A stretch of 20,281 nt of DNA, taken from NCBI GenBank assembly GCA_002367715.1, contig DFDL01000029.1:12376-32656 (forward strand), in the 5' to 3' direction. This stretch comes from Actinobacteria bacterium UBA3028. Its GTDB lineage: Bacteria; Actinomycetota; Actinomycetes; Nanopelagicales; Nanopelagicaceae. Under the pieces are notes generated by a model, which saw nothing but the letters and a program-made list of their open reading frames with translations, was not told where the DNA came from and ran no database searches. The translations under genes were made by a program, and so were the position numbers. Positions 8,384 to 16,404 of this stretch are shown here, piece after piece; within the stretch, counting starts at the first letter, position 1, and every line of letters begins with the position of its first letter.

Positions 8384-9987
8384 AATTACTTGCAGGCGAT
8401 CCTGGTTGGACAGTTAGCGCAGATGTCGTTGTTATTGGCTCTGGTGTTGCTGGTCTTACAACCGCGCTTAACTTAAGATCAAGTAATTTATCGGTTCTCT
8501 TAGTTACCAAGGCCAAGATTGATGAAGGCTCTACAAAGTGGGCACAAGGTGGGATTGCTGCAGCACTTGGTCCAGGAGACACCCCAGATGCACATAAGAA
8601 AGACACTTTGATAGCTGGTGCTGGGTTATGTGATTCACGAGCAGTTGATGTTCTAGTAACAGAAGGCCCAGAAGCAGTACGTAAGTTGATTGCGCGTGGC
8701 GCAGTATTTGATAAATCTGAAAGTGGAGAAATCGCGTTGACCAGAGAAGGTGGACATTTACGGAATCGAATTCTACATGCGGGTGGCGATGCCACAGGCG
8801 CTGAAGTTTCACGCGCACTACTTTCAGCAGTAAATGATGATGATGGAATCGAAGTTATTGAAAATGCTTTAGCAATCGACCTTTTAAAGAGTAGTAGTGG
8901 AGCAGTATGTGGTGTCACCCTTCACGTGATTGGCGCTGGAAGTCGAGATGGCGTCGGCCGGGCACTTTCAAGAGCAGTAGTGATTGCGACAGGGGGTCTT
9001 GGTCAGGTTTATGCCCAAACCACTAATCCTTCAGTCTCAACCGGTGATGGTGTTGCACTTGCACTGCGCGCTGGGGCAGAGATTGCTGACGTTGAATTTA
9101 TTCAATTCCATCCAACAGTTTTATGGCGTGATGAGAGCTCGAGTGGCCAACAACCTTTAATTAGTGAAGCAGTTCGTGGCGAAGGTGCGGTACTTGTAAA
9201 TAACAAAGGGATACGTTTTATGGCTGACAAACATCGGCAAGGCGATTTGGCGCCACGCGATGTTGTAGCGATTGAAATATTCAAGCAGATGAAAGAGAGT
9301 AACTCACCACATGTTTGGCTAGATGCGACGGCAGTCAAAGACTTTGCTATTCGCTTTCCTACAATATTTGCCTCATGTCTAGAGAATGGAATTGATCCAA
9401 GAGTACAAATGATTCCAGTTTCACCAGCATCACATTATTCATCGGGCGGCGTAAAAGTAGATCTTTCCGGTAGGACATCAATCCCGGGACTCTATGCCTG
9501 TGGTGAGACAGCTTGTACTGGTGCGCATGGTGCAAATAGATTGGCATCTAATTCATTGCTAGAAGGCCTGGTTTTTGGCACCAGAATTTCTGCTGATATC
9601 GCGGAAAATATTGCACCACAGACAGATCTAGCAGAGAGTAATTCTGAAGTATTTTTATTAGATCCAGCCATAAAACTAACGCTACAACTAGCTATGAGCC
9701 AAGGTGCTGGGGTGATGCGTAGTGCAACTTCGCTAACTCAAACTCTGGCGACCCTTGACCAGTTAGCTAATCAAAATAGTCAATCCCCTTGTATTGAAGC
9801 CTGGGAAGTTTCAAATCTTTATCTCCTTGCGGTGGCAATTGTTCGAGCAGCACTTGAACGAGAAGAGTCTCGTGGTTCGCATTGGCGCAGTGAATATCCC
9901 GAAAACAGTGAGGTTTGGCGAAAGCGAATTGTCCAAAGCTATAGCGCAACTGGTAAATGGAGTTCAATATTGGAAGAGGTTCGCTGA
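8380..9987 (+). CDS. nadB: L-aspartate oxidase
   Basis: NadB is an FAD enzyme that oxidises L-aspartate to iminoaspartate, which NadA then condenses to quinolinate for NAD synthesis. The 535-residue protein has the FAD-binding GSGVAGL at 20-26, the STKWAQGGIAAA block, the EGGHLRNRILHAGGDATG region and HPTVLW. The C-terminal flavin motif GETACTGAHGANRLASNSLLEG is typical of NadB in the succinate dehydrogenase flavoprotein superfamily. ATG 8380 overlaps the panC stop (ATGA) and has AAGGA at 8368-8372. An in-frame ATG at 8320 lies inside panC and is rejected. It overlaps nadC by TGATG. No nadA is present in the window, so the middle partner must be encoded elsewhere. Confidence 0.94.
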   Translation: MKLLAGDPGWTVSADVVVIGSGVAGLTTALNLRSSNLSVLLVTKAKIDEGSTKWAQGGIAAALGPGDTPDAHKKDTLIAGAGLCDSRAVDVLVTEGPEAVRKLIARGAVFDKSESGEIALTREGGHLRNRILHAGGDATGAEVSRALLSAVNDDDGIEVIENALAIDLLKSSSGAVCGVTLHVIGAGSRDGVGRALSRAVVIATGGLGQVYAQTTNPSVSTGDGVALALRAGAEIADVEFIQFHPTVLWRDESSSGQQPLISEAVRGEGAVLVNNKGIRFMADKHRQGDLAPRDVVAIEIFKQMKESNSPHVWLDATAVKDFAIRFPTIFASCLENGIDPRVQMIPVSPASHYSSGGVKVDLSGRTSIPGLYACGETACTGAHGANRLASNSLLEGLVFGTRISADIAENIAPQTDLAESNSEVFLLDPAIKLTLQLAMSQGAGVMRSATSLTQTLATLDQLANQNSQSPCIEAWEVSNLYLLAVAIVRAALEREESRGSHWRSEYPENSEVWRKRIVQSYSATGKWSSILEEVR

Positions 9988-10865
9988 TGGCACTTAGTGA
10001 GAAGTTAATTGCAGTAATTAAACTTGCTGGACTATCGCCCGAAAATATCGAGAAGTTGGCACAGAGTACAGTTAATGAAGATTTGGCTGGCGGTCAAGAT
10101 GTTACCTCGGTAGCGATCATTCCTAGCAAGCAACGCTCGATTGCCGAATTTAGAAATCGAAAGCGTGGAGTAATTGCTGGCCTGCCAATTGTTGCCGCAG
10201 TTCTAGAACTCTGTGGCATTAGTGATTATGAAATCAATTGTGCTGATGGAGATTACCTGACTGAAAATTCATTAATACTTATTGCAAAGGGAGGCACACA
10301 ATCAATCTTGCTTGCAGAGCGCAGCGCGCTTAATTTTCTTGGCCACTTAAGTGGTATTGCAACTCTTACTAAAAGTTGGGTTGATGCGGTATCTGATACA
10401 AATGCAGCAATTAGAGATACAAGAAAGACAACGCCGGGGTTAAGAGATTTAGAGAAGTATGCAGTCCGGGTTGGGGGCGGGATAAATCATCGACTATCAC
10501 TTTCAGATTCAGTCCTTATTAAAGACAACCATCTTCTTGCAGCGGGCGGTGTCGCTAAAGCCGTGCAATTGGTCTCTGAGAAGTATCCCGATTTAAACCT
10601 TGAAGTCGAAGTTGATTCCTTACAACAACTACAAGAAGCGCTCGATGCTGGCGCAAAATTTATTTTGCTAGACAACATGTCTGTTGCTGACACCCTTAGC
10701 GCGGTAAACATAACCGCTGGCAGAGCAAAGTTGGAGGCATCTGGTGGTTTAGATCTGGCAAGTGCAATTGCTTATGCTAAAACTGGAGTTGATTATTTGG
10801 CTGTTGGAGCCCTAACTCATTCGGCGCCTGTATTAGATATCGGATTAGATTTGAGAATGGAGTAA
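9987..10865 (+). CDS. nadC: Nicotinate-nucleotide pyrophosphorylase (quinolinate phosphoribosyltransferase)
   Basis: NadC converts quinolinate and PRPP to nicotinate mononucleotide with loss of CO2. The 292-residue protein shows AERSALNFLGHLSGIAT, RDTRKTTPGLRDLEKYAV, GGINHRLSLSDSVLIKDNH, the EVEVDSLQQ region and DYLAVGALTHS, all diagnostic and in order. ATG 9987 overlaps the nadB stop (TGATG) and is preceded by GGAAGAGG at 9972-9979. The longer in-frame start at 9957 is less likely because it lies deeper inside nadB. The coaX start follows after 2 bp. Confidence 0.95.
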   Translation: MALSEKLIAVIKLAGLSPENIEKLAQSTVNEDLAGGQDVTSVAIIPSKQRSIAEFRNRKRGVIAGLPIVAAVLELCGISDYEINCADGDYLTENSLILIAKGGTQSILLAERSALNFLGHLSGIATLTKSWVDAVSDTNAAIRDTRKTTPGLRDLEKYAVRVGGGINHRLSLSDSVLIKDNHLLAAGGVAKAVQLVSEKYPDLNLEVEVDSLQQLQEALDAGAKFILLDNMSVADTLSAVNITAGRAKLEASGGLDLASAIAYAKTGVDYLAVGALTHSAPVLDIGLDLRME

Positions 10866-10867
10866 TC

Positions 10868-11644
10868 ATGCTACTTGCAATCGATGTTGGTAATACAAAC
10901 ACAGTTCTAGGAGTCTTTGAAGAGAAGGCTTTAGTAAAGAGCTGGCGTGTAAAGACAGATCCCCGCGATACATCTGATGAACTCTGGGCCCGGTTTTCTA
11001 CGCTAATTCAAGGTTTTGAGATTTCAGCCCTAGCAATTTGTTCAACGGTTCCAGAATCGTTGCGCGAGTTACGGACGATGGTCGCTAATTATTATCCTGA
11101 TCTTAAAACTACAATTGTTGAACCGGGGGTAAAGACAGGAGTTCCACTACAGGTAGATAATCCAAAAGAGATCGGCGCTGATCGAATTGTAAATACTCTT
11201 GCAGCCCATGAACTCTATGGTGAGGATGGACCTTGCATAGTTGTAGATTTCGGTACCTCAACAAATCTTGATGTCGTCTCACCTAAAGGCGAATTTCTTG
11301 GCGGCGCTTTGGCTGCCGGAATTGAAATTTCGGTCGACGCTCTAGCTGCCCGCGCAGCGCAGTTGCGCCGCGTAGAACTTGTAGCGCCTCGGAATGTGAT
11401 TGGTAAAAATACGGTCGAAGCTCTGCAATCTGGAACCATCTATGGATTTGCTGGCCAAGTTGATGGCTTGGTAAACCGAATTACCGATGAACTATTAAAT
11501 TTATATCCTGATTCAGGCGAAGTTAGTGTTATCGCAACAGGAGGCCTGGCGCCCTTGGTAATTGGGGTCAGTGAGACTATTGATTTTCATGAGCCAGATT
11601 TAACTTTAATTGGACTGCGACTAGTTCATGAACGCAATTCATAG
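10868..11644 (+). CDS. coaX: Type III pantothenate kinase
   Basis: CoaX phosphorylates pantothenate, the first committed step of CoA synthesis, and unlike CoaA is not inhibited by CoA. The 258-residue protein belongs to the ASKHA fold. It has the N-terminal phosphate loop AIDVGNTNT (about 4-12), the conserved GADRIVN segment and DFGTSTNLDVV followed by GEFLGGALAAGIEIS. GGAG at 10859-10862 lies 5 nt before the ATG. Its place after panC-nadB-nadC puts two steps of the pantothenate/CoA route and two of NAD synthesis in one unit. In Mycobacterium the corresponding block has panC-panD-coaX. Confidence 0.95.
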   Translation: MLLAIDVGNTNTVLGVFEEKALVKSWRVKTDPRDTSDELWARFSTLIQGFEISALAICSTVPESLRELRTMVANYYPDLKTTIVEPGVKTGVPLQVDNPKEIGADRIVNTLAAHELYGEDGPCIVVDFGTSTNLDVVSPKGEFLGGALAAGIEISVDALAARAAQLRRVELVAPRNVIGKNTVEALQSGTIYGFAGQVDGLVNRITDELLNLYPDSGEVSVIATGGLAPLVIGVSETIDFHEPDLTLIGLRLVHERNS

Positions 11645-11657
11645 CCCTTCCAAACGA

Positions 11658-11663
11658 TAGGCT
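11658..11663 (+). promoter_or_regulatory. Candidate -10 element (TAGGCT) for lysS with very short or absent leader
   Basis: A TAnnnT hexamer ends 10 nt before the lysS ATG. A start site 6-8 nt downstream would leave a leader of only 2-5 nt. No purine-rich ribosome binding site precedes lysS. No clear -35 box is seen, as is common for actinobacterial housekeeping promoters. Confidence 0.4.
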
Positions 11664-11673
11664 TACACACCTT

Positions 11674-13206
11674 ATGAGCAAGAATTCAGAGCCCCAAAGC
11701 CCAAAAGGCGCTCTCGCGGCTAGCGATACGGATGACCTGCCAGAGCAGCTAAGGATTAGACGGGCTAAGCGAGCTTCAATTATAGAGCGCGGCCTCGAGC
11801 CATATCCGGTAAGCGTTCCTAGAACTAAAACTTTAAAAGAACTTCGCGACGCTCATAAAGATTTAGCAATTGATGTCACAACTGGAATCACTGAAAGCGT
11901 CACTGGCAGAATTATTTTTAAACGAGATACCGGGAAATTATGTTTCGCAACGCTTCGCGAAGGTGACGGCACTGAACTTCAAGCAATGTTCTCACTCGAT
12001 AAAGTCGGAGCCGAGGTTTTAGATCTCTGGAAATCCGATGTTGATTTAGGCGATTTGGTAAGCGTTACTGGTGAAGTAATTACCTCAAAGCGAGGTGAAC
12101 TCTCAGTTCTTGCTTCGAGTTGGAAGATGGCAGCCAAATCACTTCGCCCACTTCCAGTAGAACACAAGCCGCTCTCTGAGGAGACGCGGGTTCGGATGCG
12201 TTATGTCGATCTAATTGTTCGACCAGAGGCGAGAGATAACGCCAGGTTACGGCCAAATGTAATGCGCTCGCTTCGCGAAACTTTTTATAACAGAGGCTTC
12301 GTAGAAGTTGAAACACCAATGCTTCAAGTAATGCATGGTGGCGCAGCAGCTCGGCCATTTAAGACTGTTAGTAATGCATACGATATGGAGTTGTTTCTGC
12401 GAATTGCTCCTGAATTATTCTTAAAACGTTGCGTAATAGGTGGAATTGAAAAAGTTTACGAGATCAATCGTAACTTTAGAAATGAAGGAGCCGACTCAAG
12501 TCACTCACCTGAATTTGCAATGATTGAAAGCTATGAGGCTTACGGCGATTGGAATTCAATTGCAGATTTGACCCAACAACTAATTCAAGGTGCTGCATTA
12601 GCAACTTCTGGAAGTCATCTCATAACCCATCATGACGGCAGAGAGGTAGACCTTGGTGGCAAATGGGCCGAGGCTTCGCTATTTGATCTGATTTCAGATG
12701 GTGTGGGTCGAGAAGTTACCGCCCAAACCCTCCGCCCTGAACTAGTTAAAATCGCTGAAAAGTTGGGAATGAAAGTTGATCCAAAGTGGATTACTGGCAA
12801 GTTAGCAGAAGAAATATTTGAGCACGTTTGTGCCGATAAATTAATAGGACCAATCTTTGTTAAGGGATATCCAATTGACACTTCCCCACTTGTTCGCGCC
12901 CATCGCCAAACACCTGGCATTGCAGAAAAATGGGATCTTTATATCGATGGTTTTGAACTTGCAACCGGTTACTCCGAACTTATTGATCCAGTAATCCAAC
13001 GTGAACGTTTGATGGAGCAGGCAGCCTTAGGGTCAGAGGGAGATTTAGAAGCAATGCAGATAGATGAAGATTTCTTGCGAGCAATGGAATATGCAATGCC
13101 ACCAATGGGCGGCATGGGTATGGGAGTAGATAGATTATTGATGGCCCTAACAGGTCTCGGAATTCGCGAGACAATCCTCTTTCCATTAGTAAAACCGGAA
13201 GAATAA
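11674..13206 (+). CDS. lysS: Lysyl-tRNA synthetase, class II
   Basis: LysS charges tRNA-Lys. The 510-residue length fits the class II enzyme. A charged N-terminal stretch of about 50 residues precedes the OB-fold anticodon-binding domain, which includes TGRIIFKRDTGKLCFATLREG. The catalytic domain has motif 1 (GFVEVETPML), motif 2 (FRNEGADSSHSPEFAMIE) and motif 3 near the end (GMGVDRLLMAL). No Shine-Dalgarno is visible before the ATG, and a TAGGCT -10 element sits 10 nt upstream, so its mRNA may be nearly leaderless. The next gene starts on the base after the lysS stop. In Mycobacterium lysS is followed by lsr2 and clpC1; here an acetyltransferase comes first and lsr2 is absent. Confidence 0.96.
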   Translation: MSKNSEPQSPKGALAASDTDDLPEQLRIRRAKRASIIERGLEPYPVSVPRTKTLKELRDAHKDLAIDVTTGITESVTGRIIFKRDTGKLCFATLREGDGTELQAMFSLDKVGAEVLDLWKSDVDLGDLVSVTGEVITSKRGELSVLASSWKMAAKSLRPLPVEHKPLSEETRVRMRYVDLIVRPEARDNARLRPNVMRSLRETFYNRGFVEVETPMLQVMHGGAAARPFKTVSNAYDMELFLRIAPELFLKRCVIGGIEKVYEINRNFRNEGADSSHSPEFAMIESYEAYGDWNSIADLTQQLIQGAALATSGSHLITHHDGREVDLGGKWAEASLFDLISDGVGREVTAQTLRPELVKIAEKLGMKVDPKWITGKLAEEIFEHVCADKLIGPIFVKGYPIDTSPLVRAHRQTPGIAEKWDLYIDGFELATGYSELIDPVIQRERLMEQAALGSEGDLEAMQIDEDFLRAMEYAMPPMGGMGMGVDRLLMALTGLGIRETILFPLVKPEE

Positions 13207-13704
13207 ATGTCACTAGTAATTCGCCAAGCTCGAACTTCGGATATAAAAACTATACGTACAATTATTGATGAGTATGCCGCTGGACGTCGTCTGCTTACAA
13301 AAGAGACAGTTACACTATTTGAAAGTGTTCAAGAATTTACAGTTGCCGAAATGGATGGGAAAGTTATTGGTTGCGGCGCATTACACGTGCTCTGGGAAGA
13401 TTTGGCAGAAGTTCGCTCTGTCGCCGTTGATGAGAACATTCGCGGAAAAGGTATCGGCCACGCCATCTTAGAAGTTCTGGTAAAGCGCGCATCAGAGATC
13501 GGGGTAAAGCGAATTTTCTGCCTTACCTTTGAGACAGAATTCTTTGCCCGCCATGGCTTCGTCCAAATTGAGGGAACCCCAGTCTCGCCAGATGTCTATC
13601 AGGAACTCTTGCTCTCATATGACAGCGGCGTTGCCGAGTTCTTGGATCTCGAAAGCGTTAAGCCAAATACCCTCGGCAATACCCGCATGCTCCTTACTCT
13701 TTAA
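13207..13704 (+). CDS. argA: Amino-acid N-acetyltransferase (short GNAT-type N-acetylglutamate synthase)
   Basis: This enzyme is expected to transfer acetyl from acetyl-CoA to glutamate, the first step of arginine synthesis. The 165-residue GNAT protein closely follows the sequence of the Mycobacterium tuberculosis enzyme Rv2747, a known short N-acetylglutamate synthase. Shared blocks are VQEFTVAE, GCGALHVLW, VAVDENIRGKGIGHAI (the acetyl-CoA pyrophosphate loop, RGKGIG), LTFETEFFARHGF, EGTPV and the C-terminal GVAEFLDLESVKPNTLGNTRMLL. It lacks the amino-acid-kinase domain of the long ArgA. The start abuts the lysS stop, with GGAAG at 13197-13201, so it is probably co-transcribed with lysS. The family match is strong; the substrate is inferred from homology. 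Confidence 0.87.
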   Translation: MSLVIRQARTSDIKTIRTIIDEYAAGRRLLTKETVTLFESVQEFTVAEMDGKVIGCGALHVLWEDLAEVRSVAVDENIRGKGIGHAILEVLVKRASEIGVKRIFCLTFETEFFARHGFVQIEGTPVSPDVYQELLLSYDSGVAEFLDLESVKPNTLGNTRMLLTL

Positions 13705-13730
13705 ATTGTGACCAACGACCACTAAATATT

Positions 13731-13771
13731 GGGCAAAATCTCAGTTTCCTGGGCATAAATAGGGCATTAAT
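13731..13771 (+). repeat. Three helically phased GGGCA-type direct repeats
   Basis: GGGCAAAATC (13731), GGGCATAAAT (13751) and GGGCATTAAT (13762) share GGGCA followed by an A/T-rich run. Their starts are 20 and 11 bp apart, about two and one helical turns, so they face the same side of the DNA. They lie upstream of the candidate clpC -10 element, where an activator would bind. The regulator is unknown and chance similarity is possible. Confidence 0.35.
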
Positions 13772-13810
13772 TCGGTTAGACCCATTACACCCCTTCGCAT
13801 TAGAATTGGG

Positions 13811-13835
13811 GCTATAGCTCCAAGCTACAGGCTCC
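13811..13835 (+). repeat. Paired GCTAYAG(G)CTCC repeats, the first with an inner palindrome
   Basis: GCTATAGCTCC at 13811-13821 is followed two bases later by the near copy GCTACAGGCTCC at 13824-13835. The first copy, extended leftward, contains the 8-bp palindrome GCTATAGC at 13811-13818 and can form a small hairpin. The pair falls at or just after the predicted transcription start, where it could act as an operator or leader structure. Function is unproven. Confidence 0.3.
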
Positions 13836-13883
13836 AAAATTCAATTTTTAGAGTTGTAGATAGAAGAAGAGAGGTAGACCACG

Positions 13884-16388
13884 ATGTTCGAGCGCTTTAC
13901 TGATCGAGCCCGCCGCGTTGTAGTGCTTGCCCAAGAAGAGGCACGCATGCTCAACCATAATTACATCGGAACCGAACACATTCTTCTCGGGCTTATTCAT
14001 GAGGGCGAAGGCGTAGCAGCCAAAGCTTTAGAAGCTCTTGGAATTTCACTCGAGGCAGTTAGGTCACAAGTCGAAGAGATTATTGGTCAGGGGCAGCAAG
14101 CCCCTTCGGGACATATTCCATTTACCCCACGTGCCAAGAAAGTTTTAGAGCTATCGCTACGTGAAGCGCTTCAACTTGGCCACAATTACATTGGTACCGA
14201 GCACATCTTACTCGGGTTAATTCGTGAAGGCGAAGGCGTTGCGGCGCAGGTATTAGTAAAACTTGGCGCTGATTTGAATCGTGTTCGTACTCAAGTTATC
14301 TCACTGCTATCTGGCTATCAGGGCAAAGAGGCAGCAACATCGGGCGCTCCAGCAGAGGGAACTCCTTCAACCTCTCTAGTCTTAGATCAATTTGGTCGCA
14401 ACCTAACTCAAGCTGCCCGTGAAGGAAAACTTGATCCAGTAATTGGTCGTGACAAAGAGATCGATCGCGTCATGCAAATTTTATCTCGCCGCACAAAGAA
14501 TAATCCAGTACTAATCGGTGAACCAGGTGTCGGAAAGACTGCAATTGTTGAAGGACTAGCCCAATCAATTATTAAGGGCGATGTACCTGAGACGTTAAAA
14601 GATAAGCAAGTTTATTCTTTAGACCTTGGCGCTTTGGTTGCCGGAAGCCGATACCGTGGTGATTTCGAAGAACGTTTAAAGAAGGTTCTCAAAGAGATTC
14701 GCACCCGCGGCGACATAATTTTATTTATCGATGAGATTCATACCCTTGTTGGAGCAGGAGCAGCAGAAGGTGCAATTGACGCTGCAAGTATCTTAAAACC
14801 GATGCTTGCCAGAGGTGAGCTACAGACAGTTGGCGCAACGACGCTAGATGAGTACCGTAAACATTTTGAGAAGGATGCAGCATTAGAGCGCCGCTTCCAG
14901 CCAATTCAAGTTGCCGAGCCAACAGTTGAGCACACAATTGAAATTCTTAAGGGGCTTCGTGATCGATACGAATCTCACCATAGAGTTTCAATCACAGATG
15001 GTGCCCTAGTCGGCGCTGCTCAGATGGCAGATCGTTATATTTCAGATCGCTTTCTTCCAGATAAGGCCATCGATTTAATTGATGAGGCAGGGTCTAGATT
15101 GCGCATGCGTCGCATGACTGCGCCACCTGAGCTTCGCGCCTTTGATGAGAAGATCGCTGAAGCACGCAAAGCCAAAGAGTCAGCTATCGATTCGCAAGAT
15201 TTTGAAGGTGCTGCCAGTTTCCGAGACACCGAAAAAACTCTGATCACCGAGAAGTCTGAAGCAGAGAAGAAGTGGAAGGCTGGCGACCTAGATGTTGTCT
15301 CTGAAGTCACCGAAGAGCTAATTGCTGAGGTTCTTTCTAATGCGACCGGAATCCCGGTCTTCAAATTAACTGAAGCAGAGACTGCCCGCTTACTTCGCAT
15401 GGAAGATGAACTACATCTGCGGGTAATTGGCCAAGAGCAAGCAATCAAGGCGCTCTCTCAGGCTATCCGTCGTACACGTGCTGGCCTTAAGGATCCAAAG
15501 CGTCCAGGAGGATCATTTATCTTTGCTGGCCCATCTGGTGTCGGTAAGACTGAACTTTCTAGAACTCTTGCACAATTTTTATTCGGAGATTCTGATGCGC
15601 TAATTCAACTCGATATGTCTGAGTACTCCGAGAAGCACACAGCCTCACGACTATTTGGTGCTCCTCCGGGTTATGTCGGTTATGACGAAGGTGGACAGCT
15701 AACTGAGAAGGTACGCCGAAAGCCATTCTCTGTAGTCCTATTCGATGAGATTGAGAAGGCTCACCCAGACATCTTTAACTCTCTTCTGCAAGTACTTGAG
15801 GATGGTCGCCTAACCGATGCTCAAGGTCGAGTTGTAGATTTCAAGAACACAATAATTATCATGACTACAAACCTTGGAACTAGAGACATTTCAAAGACCT
15901 TAAATCTAGGTTTCACAAATGCATCTGATCAGGAAGGAAATTACGAAAGAATGAAGGGCAAAGTTACCGAAGAGCTAAAGAACCACTTCCGCCCTGAATT
16001 CCTCAATCGTATCGATGACACTATTGTCTTCCATCAATTAACCGAGAGTGAAATTATTCAGATTGTTGATCTAATGATCACCAACTTGGATGAGCGACTT
16101 CGCTCAAGAGATATGGGAATCGAGCTAACAACTGAAGCTAAGGCGCTATTGGCCAAGAAGGGTTATGACCCATTATTGGGTGCGCGTCCACTTCGTCGCT
16201 GTATTCAAAGAGAGATTGAAGATATTCTCTCTGAGAAGATTCTCTTCGGTGATTTAAAAGCTGGAGAAATTATTCTGGTAGGCACAAAGATCGAAGAGGA
16301 TAAGGAAGTTTTCACCTTCGAAGGAATGCCTAAGGCGAAGCTGCCAGATACCCCCGGGGATCTTGCAGAAGCACCAACTCCTAATTAA
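13884..16388 (+). CDS. clpC: ATP-dependent Clp protease ATP-binding subunit ClpC
   Basis: ClpC is the AAA+ unfoldase that feeds proteins into the ClpP peptidase. The 834-residue protein has two N-terminal Clp repeats (about 1-72 and 78-147, each with NYIGTEHILLGLI). The first AAA domain has Walker A GEPGVGKT at 212-219 and Walker B ILFIDEIH at 279-286. Next are a UVR-type coiled segment (DFEGAASFRDTEK) and a second AAA domain with GPSGVGKT at about 549-556. An LGF tripeptide (in LNLGFTN) matches the loop that docks on ClpP, so it should be a working protease subunit. AGAGGT at 13870-13875 supports the ATG. It stands alone after a long upstream region and converges on radA. Confidence 0.97.
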   Translation: MFERFTDRARRVVVLAQEEARMLNHNYIGTEHILLGLIHEGEGVAAKALEALGISLEAVRSQVEEIIGQGQQAPSGHIPFTPRAKKVLELSLREALQLGHNYIGTEHILLGLIREGEGVAAQVLVKLGADLNRVRTQVISLLSGYQGKEAATSGAPAEGTPSTSLVLDQFGRNLTQAAREGKLDPVIGRDKEIDRVMQILSRRTKNNPVLIGEPGVGKTAIVEGLAQSIIKGDVPETLKDKQVYSLDLGALVAGSRYRGDFEERLKKVLKEIRTRGDIILFIDEIHTLVGAGAAEGAIDAASILKPMLARGELQTVGATTLDEYRKHFEKDAALERRFQPIQVAEPTVEHTIEILKGLRDRYESHHRVSITDGALVGAAQMADRYISDRFLPDKAIDLIDEAGSRLRMRRMTAPPELRAFDEKIAEARKAKESAIDSQDFEGAASFRDTEKTLITEKSEAEKKWKAGDLDVVSEVTEELIAEVLSNATGIPVFKLTEAETARLLRMEDELHLRVIGQEQAIKALSQAIRRTRAGLKDPKRPGGSFIFAGPSGVGKTELSRTLAQFLFGDSDALIQLDMSEYSEKHTASRLFGAPPGYVGYDEGGQLTEKVRRKPFSVVLFDEIEKAHPDIFNSLLQVLEDGRLTDAQGRVVDFKNTIIIMTTNLGTRDISKTLNLGFTNASDQEGNYERMKGKVTEELKNHFRPEFLNRIDDTIVFHQLTESEIIQIVDLMITNLDERLRSRDMGIELTTEAKALLAKKGYDPLLGARPLRRCIQREIEDILSEKILFGDLKAGEIILVGTKIEEDKEVFTFEGMPKAKLPDTPGDLAEAPTPN

Positions 16389-16404
16389 TTAAAACTAATT
16401 AATT
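16383..16404. terminator. AT-only inverted repeat between convergent clpC and radA (weak bidirectional terminator?)
   Basis: AATTAATT at 16383-16390 is repeated as its own complement at 16397-16404 around a 6-nt spacer, followed by a short T run. The stop codons of both clpC and radA fall inside it. An 8-bp stem of A-T pairs is weak for intrinsic termination, so the function is uncertain. Confidence 0.3.

Larger units (their letters stand above)
13705..13883 (+). promoter_or_regulatory. clpC upstream region with candidate promoter and repeat elements
   Basis: This 179-bp gap holds no recognisable gene. It contains three GGGCA-type direct repeats (13731-13771), a candidate -10 hexamer TAGAAT at 13801-13806, two GCTAYAG-type repeats just after it (13811-13835) and the clpC ribosome binding site AGAGGT at 13870-13875. 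No match to the CIRCE or HspR operators is seen, and I see no convincing ClgR box. In Mycobacterium lsr2 sits between lysS and clpC1; there is no trace of it here in any frame. Confidence 0.45.

Noticed and set aside
8253..8918. 221-codon open frame on the minus strand opposite the panC end and nadB start
   Set aside because: It lies fully antisense to two well-supported genes, shows no domain and has a low-complexity composition typical of a shadow frame.
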